NCBI GenBank assembly: GCA_040235375.1
Contig: JBECKQ010000035.1
Location: 1 to 5,673, forward strand
Reading direction: 5' to 3'
DNA from: JBECKQ01 sp040235375
Lineage (GTDB): Bacteria > Planctomycetota > Phycisphaerae > UBA1845
DNA: 5,673 bases
The notes beneath the pieces were generated by a model. The model ran no database searches. It saw nothing but the letters and a program-made list of their open reading frames with translations, and was not told the origin of the DNA. Below are positions 4,388 to 5,673 of the stretch, piece by piece. Position 1 is the first letter of the stretch. Every line of letters begins with the position of its first letter. A program made the translations under genes and the position numbers.

Positions 4388-5455
4388 ATGAAATGCAGCG
4401 GCCGAGTGCTTGGAGCCCTGGCGGCCGCGTGGCTGATCTGTCAGTCCGCGGCCATGGCGCAGCAGCAGAGTCCGCAGGACCTGGCCATGGACACCCTGCG
4501 GACGCGCCAGCCCACCGACCTGGACGACAAGATCTTCAACGACTGGATCGATATGGAGCTGCAGCAGCTCGAGCAGGCTCCGGCCGCCGCCAAGGCCGCA
4601 GCCGCCCAGCAGTTCGTCCAGCGGTTCGCCGACCAGTACAACAACGAGAAGAACACGCCGGAGTTCAAACAGCGGTTTGCCGAGCGCATGGCCGCCATCT
4701 TCATTCAGGAGCTCAAGAAGGGCGCGCAGCTCGATACGGACGTGGCCCGGGCCATCGCCCGCGTGATGTTGCAGGTCCAGAGCATTCGGCTGCTCGACGC
4801 GCTGCTTGCCGGCATCCAGTTCCCGGATGACGTCGTACGGTACCTGTCGGCCCAGGGGCTGACCGCCATTCAGGGAGCCGTCGCCGCCGATGCGCGTCTC
4901 GCGGCGCAGACGATCCAGACGATCGCCGGCATCGGCGCCAACGAGGCGAACCCGGTCGTCGCCGCGGAGCTGTACCGGGCGATCAGTTACCCGCAGCACC
5001 CCGAAGATTCGGTCAACGGGATACTCACGATGATGGACGGCCGGCTGAAGATCCTGTCGCAGCCGGGCGTCGAGCTGGATCGCGGCGAGCTGCCGGCATT
5101 GTACTTCCTCAGTTCGGAGGCGGTCGCGAATGCGGTTAATGCGGCGAAGGTGGAAGTCGTGCGGCGGCTCGCAGCACTGTTGAAAATCGACGTCGAACGC
5201 TACGCCACGCCGGGGCTCAGTGACGCGGAGACCGCAGCCATTGAAGAGACCATCTATGAGGCCGAGGCCCTGATGTCATCGCTCGTCAACGTTCCAGCGG
5301 GCGAGCGGAAACCCAGCATCACCGAGAAGATGCAGAAGGGCGGGCCGGCGGCGCCGATCGACATGCAGGTCGAGCTGAACCTGTGGATCGGCACGCCGAC
5401 GGTGCAAGGTGTGCTGAACAAGCCACCGTGGAACATACCGCAGCCGACGCAGTGA
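4388..5455 (+). CDS. Exported alpha-helical protein of unknown function
   Basis: With the ATG at 4388 the product has 355 residues. I do not recognise a family. The N-terminus is a Sec signal peptide: K2, a hydrophobic core at about 7-23, and a probable cut after AMA (22-24), before QQQSPQ. The Cys at 18 lies inside the core and does not form a lipobox. Mature residues about 30-130 are Gln/Ala/Glu-rich amphipathic helices (DWIDMELQQLEQAPAAAKA, FAERMAAIFIQELKKG). Residues about 145-200 resemble HEAT-like helical pairs (DDVVRYLSAQGLTAIQGAV, then AAQTIQTIAGIGANEANPVVAAELYRAI). The C-terminus is proline-rich (about 345-353). There is no catalytic motif and no further membrane segment, so a periplasmic or secreted binding or structural role is only inferred. 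The gene diverges from rex across a 295-base control region and ends in its own strong terminator, so it is probably a single-gene transcript. Its base composition is distinctly more GC-rich than that of the exported gene at 673-2487. Confidence 0.85.
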   Translation: MKCSGRVLGALAAAWLICQSAAMAQQQSPQDLAMDTLRTRQPTDLDDKIFNDWIDMELQQLEQAPAAAKAAAAQQFVQRFADQYNNEKNTPEFKQRFAERMAAIFIQELKKGAQLDTDVARAIARVMLQVQSIRLLDALLAGIQFPDDVVRYLSAQGLTAIQGAVAADARLAAQTIQTIAGIGANEANPVVAAELYRAISYPQHPEDSVNGILTMMDGRLKILSQPGVELDRGELPALYFLSSEAVANAVNAAKVEVVRRLAALLKIDVERYATPGLSDAETAAIEETIYEAEALMSSLVNVPAGERKPSITEKMQKGGPAAPIDMQVELNLWIGTPTVQGVLNKPPWNIPQPTQ

Positions 5456-5495
5456 TTGCGGCTGGACGGACGCCAGGGGGTGACACGTCATGAAG

Positions 5496-5521
5496 CGCCG
5501 GCAATTCGCCGGCGTTTTTTT
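5496..5521 (+). terminator. Strong intrinsic terminator of the 355-residue gene
   Basis: CGCCGGC (5496-5502) and GCCGGCG (5508-5514) form a perfect 7-bp stem around the loop AATTC, followed directly by seven Ts (5515-5521). It starts 41 bases after the stop codon. The small inverted repeat TGACACGTCA (5481-5490) sits just upstream of it. Confidence 0.93.
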
Positions 5522-5558
5522 GTGGCCAGCGGCACGCGCTTTCCACATACTGGTGGCG

Positions 5559-5673
5559 ATGGGCAGCGCGGGAATGAGAATGACCAGGCAGACGGCAAGC
5601 CGGACACTGCCAGATGACCGTGGGCGAGTCGACGCTGCTGTCAGAGCCGCGACCGTAAGGGAGCGGACGTCCG
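5559..5673 (+). CDS. Possible start of a further gene, cut by the window edge
   Basis: An ATG at 5559, with in-frame ATGs at 5574 and 5580, opens a frame that stays open for 38 codons to the right edge (MGSAGMRMTRQTAS and onward, Arg- and Thr-rich). No good ribosome site precedes any of these starts, and 38 open codons are unremarkable in GC-rich DNA. The purine-rich AAGGGAG at 5656-5662 could instead be the ribosome site of a gene starting just beyond the window. No protein family can be recognised. The rest of the stretch after the terminator (5522-5558) shows nothing identifiable. Confidence 0.15.
   Translation, partial: MGSAGMRMTRQTASRTLPDDRGRVDAAVRAATVRERTS

Noticed and set aside
5481..5490. 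TGACACGTCA inverted repeat just before the terminator
   Set aside because: Four-base arms are too short to support an operator claim, and it lies between a stop codon and a terminator.

Overview
This 5,673-base window is GC-rich bacterial chromosomal DNA. I see five well-supported protein-coding genes plus a sixth, very weak candidate at the right edge. It carries no rRNA, tRNA, CRISPR array, transposase or phage gene that I can recognise. The combination of Rex, a free-standing NifU C-terminal-type protein, a PilZ protein and two large exported helical proteins of no recognised family, in high-GC DNA with clear Shine-Dalgarno sites, would fit a planctomycete-like or other Gram-negative environmental lineage. 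That placement is inference; nothing in the window fixes the taxon.

Layout from left to right. (1) Bases 1-287 (+) are the 3' end of a response-regulator receiver domain whose start lies outside the window. (2) Bases 288-672 hold no gene; they contain two hairpins and a candidate promoter for the next gene. (3) Bases 673-2487 (+) encode a 604-residue exported protein with HEAT-like helical repeats. (4) On the minus strand lie rex (3415-4092), an Nfu-type Fe-S protein (3104-3370) and a PilZ-domain protein (2543-2908), read in that order. rex and nfu are 44 bases apart and probably form one transcript from a good sigma-70-type promoter at 4146-4174. pilZ lies 195 bases further on, behind two hairpins. 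(5) Bases 4093-4387 form a divergent control region with back-to-back promoters and a perfect 16-base palindrome touching the -35 box of the rightward promoter. (6) Bases 4388-5455 (+) encode a 355-residue exported helical protein, followed by a textbook intrinsic terminator at 5496-5521. (7) The last 150 bases may hold the first codons of another gene.

Taken together, rex and nfu link NADH/NAD+ sensing with Fe-S cluster delivery, and the PilZ protein would add a cyclic-di-GMP readout. The two exported proteins flank this cluster. Their roles are unknown, and no direct functional link to Rex can be shown from sequence. No classical Rex operator is visible in either promoter. The least explained parts are the two exported proteins and the regulatory DNA between rex and the 355-residue gene.
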